From Candidatus Segatella albertsiae (GTDB lineage Bacteria > Bacteroidota > Bacteroidia > Bacteroidales > Bacteroidaceae), in the NCBI GenBank assembly GCA_002451555.1, contig DKCU01000011.1, positions 1 through 16,806 on the forward strand: 16,806 bases of DNA, given 5' to 3'. Shown here piece after piece: positions 5,841 to 12,950 of the stretch. The notes beneath the pieces were generated by a model. That model made no database searches. It was not told the DNA's origin and saw only the letters and a list, made by a program, of their open reading frames with translations. Every line of letters begins with the position of its first letter. The stretch's first letter is position 1. Made by a program: the position numbers and the translations under genes.

Positions 5841-6803
5841 ATGAAGACATTCTTTAATGTGGAAGACCTTGGCGACTTGAAAGCAGCTCTCGCCGAGGCT
5901 CAGGAAGTGAAAGCCAACCGTTTCGGTTATCAAGAGTTGGGCAAGAACAAGACCTTGCTGATGATATTTTTCAATAACAGTCTCCGTACTCGCTTGAGCA
6001 CACAGAAGGCAGCGATGAACCTCGGCATGAACGTTATTGTGCTCGATGTGAATGCCGGCGCATGGAAGTTGGAGACCGAGCGTGGTGTCATCATGGATGG
6101 CGACAAGAGCGAGCACTTGCTGGAGGCCATCCCTGTGATGGGTAGCTTCTGCGACCTCATCGGTGTACGTAGCTTCGCTGGTTTGAAAGACCGTGACTAC
6201 GACTACGCCGAGACCATCGTCAACCAATTCGTAAAGTACAGCGGTCGCCCAGTGTTCGCCATGGAGACCGCTACCGTTCACCCTCTCCAGGCATTCGCCG
6301 ACCTCATCACCATCGAAGAGCACAAGAAGGTGGCTCGTCCTAAGGTAGTATTGACTTGGGCACCTCATTGCCGTGCCTTGCCTCAGGCTGTGCCTAACTC
6401 ATTCGCACAGTGGATGAACGCTGCCGATGTGGATTTCGTGGTCACACAGCCAGAGGGCTATGAGCTCGATCCTAAGTTCGTGGGCAATGCCAAGGTGGAA
6501 TACGACCAGAAGAAGGCACTCGAAGGCGCAGACTTCGTCTATGCCAAGAACTGGAGTTGCCCGGGTGTGAAAGACCCAGCACAGTACGGACAGATATTGA
6601 GCAAGGACATGAGCTGGACCATCGACGAGGAACACATGAGCTGGACCAACAACGGTTGCTTCATGCACTGCCTACCAGTGCGCCGTGGCTTGATTGTGAC
6701 CGACGATGTCATCGAGAGCAAGAATAGCCTTGTCATCCCAGAGGCTGCCAACCGTGAGATTTCCGCCGAGGTGGTTATCAAGCGCATGCTTGAATCATTG
6801 TAA
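5841..6803 (+). CDS. argF': N-succinylornithine carbamoyltransferase (Bacteroides-type ArgF')
   Basis: Transfers the carbamoyl group from carbamoyl phosphate to the delta-amino group of an N-acylated ornithine, making N-acylcitrulline for arginine synthesis. The 320 residues fit the acylornithine transcarbamylase family. The carbamoyl-phosphate loop reads FFNNSLRTR (43-51) instead of the usual STRTR form. The proline-rich loop WAPHCRALPQAVPNSF (173-188) marks the acylornithine branch, and the active-site cysteine lies in FMHCLPVRR (Cys277). By alignment from memory with the Bacteroides fragilis enzyme, residue 90 (DGDKSEHLLEA) is Ser, where that enzyme has Pro and the Xanthomonas acetylornithine enzyme has Glu; this fits succinyl rather than acetyl specificity. 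The ATG at 5841 gives a canonical N-terminus (MKTFFNVEDLGDLK). No clear TAnnTTTG promoter was found, so transcription may come from proA. Confidence 0.92.
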   Translation: MKTFFNVEDLGDLKAALAEAQEVKANRFGYQELGKNKTLLMIFFNNSLRTRLSTQKAAMNLGMNVIVLDVNAGAWKLETERGVIMDGDKSEHLLEAIPVMGSFCDLIGVRSFAGLKDRDYDYAETIVNQFVKYSGRPVFAMETATVHPLQAFADLITIEEHKKVARPKVVLTWAPHCRALPQAVPNSFAQWMNAADVDFVVTQPEGYELDPKFVGNAKVEYDQKKALEGADFVYAKNWSCPGVKDPAQYGQILSKDMSWTIDEEHMSWTNNGCFMHCLPVRRGLIVTDDVIESKNSLVIPEAANREISAEVVIKRMLESL

Positions 6804-6833
6804 GACATGACTTTCAAAAGATAAATCATAACA

Positions 6834-6942
6834 CTAAGATGCTTAGCCATGCTTATATCATAACGTATGGATATATACTAAAAACAGTATAGCAAGACCA
6901 TACCTAAATATAAGTAAGCGGCTAGGCATCTTAGCTTTTTCC
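6834..6942 (+). terminator. Extended hairpin ending in T-run after argF'
   Basis: The 15-nt arm at 6834-6848 pairs with 6920-6934 with one mismatch. Inner segments also pair imperfectly (GCTTATAT with ATATAAG; GTATGG with CCATAC; ATACT with AGTAT), giving a long stem of about 100 nt. CTTTTTCC follows directly, so it can terminate argF' transcripts. It is longer than an ordinary terminator and may be a decayed inverted-repeat element. Confidence 0.6.
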
Positions 6943-6985
6943 ATTCCCCATTAGTAGGTATTCTCGCTAAAACTAAAACCATTCA

Positions 6986-7017
6986 TTTCCGTATTACAAA
7001 TAATCTCTGTAACTTTG
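6986..7017 (+). promoter_or_regulatory. Bacteroidota-type promoter of Rid-fold gene
   Basis: TTTC at 6986-6989 and TAACTTTG at 7010-7017 with a 20-bp spacer. The start codon at 7060 is 42 nt after the -7 box. This rules out the earlier in-frame TTG at 7015, which lies inside the -7 box. Confidence 0.65.
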
Positions 7018-7059
7018 CAAGTACAATTAGATATTTGCATATTTACCAAACAAGACAAA

Positions 7060-8085
7060 ATGGATCATTACACGATTATTGCCCCTGAGACCAAAGGTAC
7101 GTTCAACGACCGTCTCAACTATTTATATCTCAAATTAGGAAATCATCTCGACAGTGAGCAACTCAACCACCATCGCACCTTGCAATACTGCAAGGTCTTC
7201 CTCAGCGATGCCCAAAACCAAATAGATGACTTCAAGGAGTCTTTGCTCTACCAAGAGTTTCTTTCCAAGACAGCTTGCAGCATCGTGGAGCAAACGCCAC
7301 TAAGCGGCTGCAAGGTTTCCTTGTTGGTAAAGACCACAGATACCCCTACCGACATCATCTTTCAAAGTCTTCGCTTGACAGAAAAGGAAGCCAAGGGAAA
7401 GGATTCCTACCAACAGACCGCCTTGCTTTTCGACAAATACCTGAAGAGCATAGAAGGCAAGGACTTGACTATGTCTCGCAACTTGGTACGTACTTGGATT
7501 TACGTCACGAATATCGACGTGAACTACCAAGGAGTGGTAGATGCTCGCAACGACATCTTCGACAAACATGGACTCACCGCAGAGACCCACTATATCGCCA
7601 GCACAGGCATCGGTGGAGCAACGCCCGTGAGACACGCTTCTGTTGCCATCGACTTTCTTACCGTCCCTAACATCAAGGAAAGCGACAAGAAATACCTGCA
7701 AGCCCTGGAATACCTCAACCCTACCCACGACTACGGGGTAGCCTTCGAGAGAGGCACACGCCTCAATCTGCCTAACAAGCAGATGTATTTCATCTCAGGA
7801 ACAGCCAGCATCGACAAGTTTGGCAACGTGGTATATCCTGGCGACATCGTGCGCCAAACAGGTCGCCTCTTGGAGAACATCGGCGAATTGCTCAAGGACG
7901 GCGATGCCCTGATGACCGACATCCAATACTTCATCATCTATCTCCGCGACATCTCCGATTACCAAACCGTGGAACACCTGATGAACCAGTTCTATCCCCA
8001 GATACCCCACATCATCGTGGAGGCGAAAGTCTGCCGACCAGGTTGGCTGATAGAGATGGAGTGTATCGCAGAGAAAGGTATCTAA
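7060..8085 (+). CDS. Two-domain Rid-fold (YjgF/chorismatase-like) protein
   Basis: A 341-residue protein whose C-terminal half carries a clear RidA/YjgF signature: YFISGTASIDKFGNVVYPGDIVRQTGRLLENI (about 243-274) and a terminal VEAKVCRPGWLIEMECIA (320-337). The N-terminal half (1 to about 200) looks like a diverged second Rid-like domain with RTWIYVTNIDVNYQGVVDARNDIF and ASTGIGGATPV. This two-domain layout is that of FkbO/Hyg5/XanB2-type chorismatases and of proteins often labelled translation initiation inhibitors. The arginine used by imine-deaminating RidA before VEVA appears replaced (PHIIVEAKV), whereas the terminal glutamate (Glu332) is kept, so RidA-type activity is doubtful. No chorismate-using genes are nearby. 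The ATG at 7060 follows a good promoter; a bidirectional terminator follows. Confidence 0.7.
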   Translation: MDHYTIIAPETKGTFNDRLNYLYLKLGNHLDSEQLNHHRTLQYCKVFLSDAQNQIDDFKESLLYQEFLSKTACSIVEQTPLSGCKVSLLVKTTDTPTDIIFQSLRLTEKEAKGKDSYQQTALLFDKYLKSIEGKDLTMSRNLVRTWIYVTNIDVNYQGVVDARNDIFDKHGLTAETHYIASTGIGGATPVRHASVAIDFLTVPNIKESDKKYLQALEYLNPTHDYGVAFERGTRLNLPNKQMYFISGTASIDKFGNVVYPGDIVRQTGRLLENIGELLKDGDALMTDIQYFIIYLRDISDYQTVEHLMNQFYPQIPHIIVEAKVCRPGWLIEMECIAEKGI

Positions 8086-8115
8086 ACAAATATTTCTTTA
8101 CACTATACAATACAC

Positions 8116-8151
8116 AAAAAAGCTGTATCCCATCAAGGACACAGCTTTTTT
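8116..8151. terminator. Bidirectional terminator between convergent genes
   Basis: AAAAAAGCTGT (8116-8126) pairs with ACAGCTTTTTT (8141-8151). There are A/T runs on both sides, so the hairpin can end the + strand Rid gene (stop 8085) and the minus-strand acyltransferase operon (stop 8177). Confidence 0.85.
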
Positions 8152-8176
8152 ATGGAAGATATTGTCTATACTATCC

Positions 8177-9331
8177 TTATTCTGCAACCGTTGCTTCGTA
8201 GTTTCTTGCAGGATTAGCATACATCGTGAGCAAACGTTCCTTCAAGAAAGCTTCGTCTTTGTTTGGAAGTTCTATCTTGGCAAGCTGCCCTGCAACGTAT
8301 TTTTCAAATACGCTCTTCTGTTCTTCGGTATAATGCTCTTGATGAGCTGCAGAATTTTCCAAAAGGTCAAGAGCCACATAGTTACCAGGATACAGGCGAT
8401 AGTTGCTGTGTATCTGTTGGTCGATGTAAGCAGCCACCTTATTATATATATCCTGCTTCGGCATATCTGGATCGAGACTATCAAGGTACTCATCCAGGCA
8501 AGGAGCTGCATGATAATGCACATGTCCCTTATAACCGAAGATACCCGTCTGCATACTTACAAGGTCATCGGTAGGTCCTTTCTTCCAATCGGCATCATCT
8601 CGTTTCTGCTGAAACTCCTTAGCCTTCAAGAAATCGCAAGGGTCGTACTCGTAGCTGATGGACAATGGTACGAGATGCAGTTGCTTCAATCGCTCGATAA
8701 TACTCCCCTCGCCTCCCATCGACATCATCTGAAGGATGGACTTCTGGGTACGGTCGTTGCTGTCCTTGGCACGTCCCTCACGCTGAGCGATCCAGATGTT
8801 CTCATGTTTCTTCAGGATGGAGAAGTGCATATAGTCGGAAAGACGCTTACTCGACATCAGCATCTGTCGCATGGTCAGCGCACGTTCCACAATGAACGCT
8901 TTGTTGACTCGCACCAAGTCCTTGACCCAAGGCAAGGACAGAAGATTGTCGCCTATGGCTATCTCACAAGTGGTGGTAAACTTGTTATCAACGAGCAACA
9001 CATCCAAAATGGCTGAATCCAGCACAATGTCACGATGATTACTGATGAAAGTATAGTTGCGAGTAGAGTCGATAGACGAGCAATCCATCTCACAGCCTGT
9101 AGCCGCCTTTTTCAAGAGACCATGCACGAAATCGTAAGCGAAAGCCAACTGGAACTCCATATTGGTCTTGCATGCCTTCAGTTTTTGAGCTATCACCTCG
9201 AAATGAACCTGTGGATAAAGATAAGCCAACACTTGCTTAAACTGATCGTTCGAGAGCAATCGGTCGAACACCTCGGGAAGGTCTTCAGGCTCCCAAGGGC
9301 GAATGGTATCAAATTCTTGTGGAATCTTCAT
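8177..9331 (-). CDS. PlsC/PlsB-like glycerolipid acyltransferase
   Basis: Probably transfers an acyl chain to a glycerol-phosphate or related acceptor in phospholipid synthesis at the inner membrane. The 384-residue protein has the acceptor/catalytic segment TFISNHRDIVLDSAILDVLL (94-113) and the downstream substrate-binding block IWIAQREGRAKDSNDRTQKSILQMM (about 179-203). The catalytic box has five residues between His99 and Asp105, one more than the textbook HX4D; Asp101 could be the partner instead. A conserved-looking C-terminal half (PLSISYEYDPCDFLKAKEF and onward) is larger than in simple PlsC proteins. It is the last gene of the minus-strand operon; its ATG at 9331 lies 12 nt after the ddl stop, which suggests coupled translation. 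Substrate unproven. Confidence 0.8.
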   Translation of the reverse strand: MKIPQEFDTIRPWEPEDLPEVFDRLLSNDQFKQVLAYLYPQVHFEVIAQKLKACKTNMEFQLAFAYDFVHGLLKKAATGCEMDCSSIDSTRNYTFISNHRDIVLDSAILDVLLVDNKFTTTCEIAIGDNLLSLPWVKDLVRVNKAFIVERALTMRQMLMSSKRLSDYMHFSILKKHENIWIAQREGRAKDSNDRTQKSILQMMSMGGEGSIIERLKQLHLVPLSISYEYDPCDFLKAKEFQQKRDDADWKKGPTDDLVSMQTGIFGYKGHVHYHAAPCLDEYLDSLDPDMPKQDIYNKVAAYIDQQIHSNYRLYPGNYVALDLLENSAAHQEHYTEEQKSVFEKYVAGQLAKIELPNKDEAFLKERLLTMYANPARNYEATVAE

Positions 9332-9343
9332 AGTGTATCGTTT

Positions 9344-10339
9344 TTAAAACTGATTCTCTACGATGTCACTGAGCACATCCTTGATGTCAAGACCAGCAGC
9401 ACGCACCTGCTGAGGAATGAAGCTGGTTGGGGTCATACCCGGAGTAGTATTGATCTCGAGCATATTGACCTTGTCCTTGCCATTCTCATCCTTCGTGATG
9501 ATATAGTCGATACGGATGATGCCATTGGCATGGAGAATGTCGTAGATACGAGAAGTGGTCTTGGCAACTTCCTCGGCTGTCTCTGGAGCGAGACGAGCTG
9601 GAGTTATCTCCTGTACCTGCCCATTGTACTTGGCATCATAGTCGAAGAACTCGTTGCTGGTCACTACCTCGGTAGCAGGGAACACCACACACTTGTCCTT
9701 GGTCTTGTAGATACCCTGAGAAATCTCCGTACCATCCATGAAGCCTTCCACCATCGCTTCCTCTGCCTCCATGAAAGCAACACGAAGAGCTGGACCCAAC
9801 TGATCTGCCTCCTTCACCTTAGACACGCCGAAGCTACTACCATCAGCAGCAGGCTTCACAAAACAAGGCATCCCCAAACGTTTGGCGATAGCCTCCTCGT
9901 CATACTGTTCGCCACGACGGAGCAAGATGCTATCAGCCACATTGATGCCAAAGCCACGAAGGTAGTTATTGAGTACATACTTGTCAAAAGTCATAGCCTC
10001 AACGAGCACACCACTAGTAGAGTAAGGCAAGTGAATGAGGTCGAAGTAACCTTGCATCACGCCATTCTCACCTGGCTGCCCATGAATCGTGATATAAGCA
10101 TAGTCAAAGTACATACGCTGACCATCCTTCACGAAAGAGAAGTCGTTCTTGTCTATCTCGGCAGTCTCACCATTGTCGAAAGCGACATGCCAGTCGGTTC
10201 CCTTGACATCCACTATATATATGTTATAACGCTCTTTGTCGAAGAAAGAGTACAAGCCCTGACCTGAGCGCAATGATACGTCGTGCTCAGAAGAATCACC
10301 ACCACATACGATGGCTATCGTTCTTTTGTTATTTTCCAT
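9344..10339 (-). CDS. ddl: D-alanine--D-alanine ligase
   Basis: Joins two D-alanines with ATP to make the dipeptide used by MurF at the end of the peptidoglycan stem, in the cytoplasm. The 331 residues show the ATP-grasp layout: N-terminal CGGDSSEHDVSLRSG (about 12-26), ITIHGQPGENGVMQGYFDL with LPYSTSGVLVEAMTFDKY (about 87-122), MPCFVKPAADGSSFGVSKV (about 151-169) with the ATP-binding lysine, and the C-terminal metal/substrate segment MLEINTTPGMTPTSFIPQQ. Length and motifs are those of an ordinary Ddl. It lies in the minus-strand operon, 68 nt after rluD and 12 nt before the acyltransferase gene. No separate promoter was recognised in the AT-rich 10340-10407 gap. Confidence 0.95.
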   Translation of the reverse strand: MENNKRTIAIVCGGDSSEHDVSLRSGQGLYSFFDKERYNIYIVDVKGTDWHVAFDNGETAEIDKNDFSFVKDGQRMYFDYAYITIHGQPGENGVMQGYFDLIHLPYSTSGVLVEAMTFDKYVLNNYLRGFGINVADSILLRRGEQYDEEAIAKRLGMPCFVKPAADGSSFGVSKVKEADQLGPALRVAFMEAEEAMVEGFMDGTEISQGIYKTKDKCVVFPATEVVTSNEFFDYDAKYNGQVQEITPARLAPETAEEVAKTTSRIYDILHANGIIRIDYIITKDENGKDKVNMLEINTTPGMTPTSFIPQQVRAAGLDIKDVLSDIVENQF

Positions 10340-10407
10340 TTTTATATGATTTAAAATGTAGTTTTATATCTATTAAAACATTGTTTTATCATGCCTGAAA
10401 TATAGTT

Positions 10408-11553
10408 TTATCTTGTCTGGAACGTATCTTGCGTTGTCCCTGCAATAAAACCACGCCATTTCTCTATCAACTGTCTGAAGTCATCCGGCCACTCGCTGTC
10501 GAAATCCATTTGCTCCTTGGTTGTCGGATGCACAAAGCCCAAGGTCTTGGCATGAAGTGCCTGACGTGGACAAAGCTTGAAACAGTTTTGGATGAATGCT
10601 TTGTAGCTACTACTGCGCTGACCTCTGAGAATTTCTGCCCCGCCATAGGTCTCATCCATGAAGAGCGGATGACCGATATGCTTCATGTGAGCACGTATTT
10701 GATGAGTACGCCCCGTCTCCAGGATACACTCCACCAACGTGGTGTAACCGAAACGTTCCAACACGCGATAATGCGTGACAGCACTCTTACCTATACCGCT
10801 AGCCGGCTCGAAGACTTTCATACGAAGGCGATTCTTGGGGTCACGCCCAATATTTCCTTCGATGCGACCTTCATCCTCTACTATGTTTCCCCAAACCAAA
10901 GCATTGTATCGACGATGCGTTGTCTTGTTGAAAAATTGCTTGCCAAGAGAAGTCTTTGCACCCGGAGTTTTAGCCACCACGAGTAACCCCGAAGTATCCT
11001 TGTCGATGCGATGCACCAAGCCTACCTCTGGATCATTGGCATCAAACTCTGGCATATCTCGTAAATGCCAAGCTACAGCTTGGATAAGAGTGCCATGGAA
11101 GTTGCCCGCCCCAGGATGCACCACCATGCCAGCCTCTTTGTTGACCACCATCAACTGGTCATCTTCATAAACCACGTTGATAGCTATCTCCTCGGGCTTG
11201 ATACTTGTCTCATGACGAGGACGATCCATCATCAGTGTCACCACATCATTCGGTCTCACCTTGTAGTTGCTCTTCACCGGCTTTCCGTTGACTTGGATAA
11301 AGCCAGCATCCGCCGCCTGTTGAATACGGTTTCGACTCTGATAAGCCATCTTGTCGGCAAGGTACTTGTCTATTCTGACTGGGTCTTGATTGGCATCTAC
11401 CTCGACTCTCCAATGTTCGTAAAGTCCACCTTCGGCCTCTGAAGCAGAAGATACTTCATCAGAAAGTTCCTCGATGTCGCCAGCATCATCCAACCCAAAA
11501 TCATCCTCCACAGGAGCATACACCTTATTATATATATAATTAAATAGATTCAT
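10408..11553 (-). CDS. rluD: 23S rRNA pseudouridine synthase, RluD family
   Basis: Converts specific uridines of 23S rRNA to pseudouridine. The 381 residues comprise an acidic N-terminal extension (about 12-48, Asp/Glu-rich), an S4 RNA-binding domain (VRIDKYLADKMAYQSRNRIQQAADAGFIQVNG, about 59-90) and the catalytic domain. The latter has VVYEDDQLMVVNKEAGMVVHPG, the catalytic-aspartate motif GLVHRIDKDTSGLLVVAKT, and the later block LETGRTHQIRAHMKHIGHPL. The ATG at 11553 is preferred; an in-frame GTG at 11598 would add 15 residues encoded by the heptamer-like intergenic repeat. It is cotranscribed with the PASTA gene upstream and ddl downstream. The exact target uridines are inferred from the family only. 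Confidence 0.92.
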   Translation of the reverse strand: MNLFNYIYNKVYAPVEDDFGLDDAGDIEELSDEVSSASEAEGGLYEHWRVEVDANQDPVRIDKYLADKMAYQSRNRIQQAADAGFIQVNGKPVKSNYKVRPNDVVTLMMDRPRHETSIKPEEIAINVVYEDDQLMVVNKEAGMVVHPGAGNFHGTLIQAVAWHLRDMPEFDANDPEVGLVHRIDKDTSGLLVVAKTPGAKTSLGKQFFNKTTHRRYNALVWGNIVEDEGRIEGNIGRDPKNRLRMKVFEPASGIGKSAVTHYRVLERFGYTTLVECILETGRTHQIRAHMKHIGHPLFMDETYGGAEILRGQRSSSYKAFIQNCFKLCPRQALHAKTLGFVHPTTKEQMDFDSEWPDDFRQLIEKWRGFIAGTTQDTFQTR

Positions 11554-11566
11554 CAAAAAAACATTT

Positions 11567-11605
11567 GAATTCTTCACACTTAACTTTTCGTTCCACACTC
11601 TTTAC
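11567..11605. repeat. Degenerate heptamer repeat between PASTA gene and rluD
   Basis: Starts GAATTCTTCAC and continues as diverged TTCACTC/TTCGTTC-like units. It resembles the clean copies at 1661-1690 and 1770-1800 and fills most of the 58-nt gap between the two genes. Confidence 0.5.
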
Positions 11606-11611
11606 TTACCA

Positions 11612-12340
11612 TTACTCTACGACTTCGTTTTGATTATGCGAATGCGATGGTACTGGCGGTTCGACTGTTTCTGTCCCTGGAACGACCTCAAAGCCATCCT
11701 CGTCACCACCATCATTTTCCTTTTCCTCCTCAAACTCGTCATGATGGTTGATTGGATCTACGAAGTTGACAGAGTCGCCAGCATCACGCTGTCCATTTCC
11801 CACTTGTATGGTGAGTACCGCATCTATGGAAACCTTATCGCCTGCGACAACATGTCTTCCTTTGACGAGTATTCCATATACCCAATCTTCCTCACCAGGT
11901 ATGTACTGCGGAGGTCCGAGTTTAAATCCCATGGCAGTCAATTTCGCCATGGCCTCACGCAAGGAGCTATTGTCGATGACATCAGGAATCGTGATTGTAG
12001 GGGTATGCCCCGCATTAATCGTCACGTATATCACATGACCAGACTTAACTCGCTCGCCAGGAGCAGGCGATTGTTCCAAGATGCAGTCAGGAGGTAGATT
12101 CCTGACATAGCCAGTATCCGTTACCTCTATCTCTAGACCAGCGTCATCCAAGATACGCTGCGCATCGTCAAAACTTTTATGTCTAATATCAGGTATGGCT
12201 ATAGCCTCACCGTGATGAGTATAAATGTCTATGCCGTATTTCACACCGACACAAAGGAGAATCACCACGACAACCATCGCCACGAGATTCCCCCACAGGT
12301 ACTTGCTCTTGAACTTGTTTATAAACTCAGATGAAGTCAT
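11612..12340 (-). CDS. Membrane-anchored PASTA-domain protein
   Basis: A 242-residue protein with a short cytoplasmic N-terminus, one transmembrane helix (about 16-37, NLVAMVVVVILLCVGV) and two PASTA domains outside the membrane (about 45-110, starting AIPDIRHKSFDDAQRIL, and about 112-182, starting TIPDVIDNSSLREAM). It ends in a long acidic, low-complexity tail (about 183-242) rich in Glu, Asp and Pro. PASTA domains bind peptidoglycan fragments or act as structural modules in penicillin-binding proteins and Ser/Thr kinases. No kinase or transpeptidase domain is attached here. It is the first gene of an operon with rluD, ddl and an acyltransferase gene, which suggests an envelope role. Exact function unknown. 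Confidence 0.85.
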   Translation of the reverse strand: MTSSEFINKFKSKYLWGNLVAMVVVVILLCVGVKYGIDIYTHHGEAIAIPDIRHKSFDDAQRILDDAGLEIEVTDTGYVRNLPPDCILEQSPAPGERVKSGHVIYVTINAGHTPTITIPDVIDNSSLREAMAKLTAMGFKLGPPQYIPGEEDWVYGILVKGRHVVAGDKVSIDAVLTIQVGNGQRDAGDSVNFVDPINHHDEFEEEKENDGGDEDGFEVVPGTETVEPPVPSHSHNQNEVVE

Positions 12341-12358
12341 TCTTATTCATTTTTTCTG

Positions 12359-12389
12359 CAAAGATAGTGCAAATCGAAGACAATACAAA
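12359..12389 (-). promoter_or_regulatory. Promoter of PASTA-rluD-ddl-acyltransferase operon
   Basis: On the minus strand: TTTG (complement of 12386-12389), 19-bp spacer, then TATCTTTG (complement of 12359-12366). The PASTA start codon at 12340 is only about 18 nt from the -7 box, so the leader is very short. The promoter lies within the proximal copy of a 48-bp direct repeat. Confidence 0.75.
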
Positions 12390-12490
12390 ATAAAAAGACC
12401 ATTTTTTATTTTTTTATTGTTGAGATACAGCCTATCTTATCTAAAGATAGTGCAAATCGAAGACAATACAAAATAAAAAGACCATTTTTT
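12360..12490. repeat. 48-bp direct repeat carrying duplicated promoter
   Basis: Bases 12360-12407 and 12443-12490 are identical, with an 83-bp offset and 35 bp between them. The distal copy keeps the TTTG box and the 19-bp spacer but its -7 box ends in A (TATCTTTA, complement of 12442-12449) instead of G. Confidence 0.9.
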
Positions 12491-12514
12491 GCACTTTAAG
12501 TGCCTATAAACACA

Positions 12515-12546
12515 AAAAGCAGCAAAGAAATCTCCTTGCTGCTTTT
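12515..12546. terminator. rpmH terminator
   Basis: AAAAGCAGCAA (12515-12525) pairs with TTGCTGCTTTT (12536-12546) across a 10-nt loop. On the minus strand a T-run follows the stem, 33 nt after the rpmH stop. It separates rpmH from the PASTA operon promoter. Confidence 0.8.
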
Positions 12547-12578
12547 AATGTCATCGACTATCAAACGATAGCAACGGA

Positions 12579-12734
12579 TTATTTTCCGTGGTGCTCGTCA
12601 GATACAGTTAACTTCTTACGGCCATGAGCACGGCGAGAAGCCAATACGCGACGACCATTCTTTGTTGCCATACGCTCGCGGAAGCCATGCTTGTTCACGC
12701 GACGACGATTGTGAGGCTGAAATGTTCTTTTCAT
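12579..12734 (-). CDS. rpmH: 50S ribosomal protein L34
   Basis: Small basic protein of the large ribosomal subunit, 51 residues, read on the minus strand from ATG 12732-12734 to TAA 12579-12581. The sequence is the typical L34 pattern: MKRTFQPHNRRRVNKHGFRE, then RMATKNGRRVLASRRAHGRK and KLTVSDEHHGK. Length and composition (many Arg, Lys and His) match the family, with a slightly longer C-terminus than the E. coli protein (46 residues). It has its own promoter (12798-12828) and terminator, so it appears monocistronic. The usual rpmH neighbours of other phyla (rnpA, dnaA) are absent. Confidence 0.97.
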   Translation of the reverse strand: MKRTFQPHNRRRVNKHGFRERMATKNGRRVLASRRAHGRKKLTVSDEHHGK

Positions 12735-12797
12735 TTTTCTTTATTATTTTTTTAATTAATATTCTAAAAATAAGGGCGTAATGCTCCTTTCGGGCTG

Positions 12798-12828
12798 CAA
12801 AATTACGCATTATTTCTGAAATAACCAA
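12798..12828 (-). promoter_or_regulatory. rpmH promoter
   Basis: On the minus strand: TTGG (complement of 12825-12828), 19-bp spacer, TAATTTTG (complement of 12798-12805). The leader would be about 60 nt and AT-rich near the start codon. It is divergent from the efp promoter. Confidence 0.65.
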
Positions 12829-12876
12829 GAAATCTACCAAAATTAGCTTAAATATTTATGTTTTTTTCGATAATTG

Positions 12877-12908
12877 CTTGGGTTTTTCGTGATTTTACCG
12901 TAACTTTG
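12877..12908 (+). promoter_or_regulatory. efp promoter
   Basis: CTTG at 12877-12880 and TAACTTTG at 12901-12908 with a 20-bp spacer. The efp ATG at 12951 lies 42 nt after the -7 box. The two divergent -33 boxes (12825-12828 and 12877-12880) are 48 bp apart. Confidence 0.7.
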
Positions 12909-12950
12909 CACCGTTTTTCAGATTATATAGTAAAATTCAAGATAAACAAA

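Noticed and set aside
5739..6368. 209-residue minus-strand open frame over the argF' leader and gene
   Set aside because: Antisense to a confidently identified enzyme, and its far end runs through simple repeats.
8437..8452. Shared AT-rich sequence between the acyltransferase gene (near 8440) and the rluD 5' end (near 11525)
   Set aside because: Both encode the peptide IYNKV in frame; with AT-rich codons a short match like this is probably coincidence.
8162..9016. 284-residue + strand open frame opposite the acyltransferase gene
   Set aside because: Antisense shadow of a gene with clear catalytic motifs; it starts in the terminator region and has no promoter.
9035..10267. 410-residue + strand open frame opposite ddl and the acyltransferase gene
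   Set aside because: It is antisense to two well-supported genes, has no family motifs, and is rich in His/Leu/Val runs typical of mirror frames of real genes.
12858..12950. N-terminal extension of efp from an upstream ATG
   Set aside because: This part contains the -33 and -7 promoter boxes and lacks EF-P similarity; the conserved protein starts at 12951.
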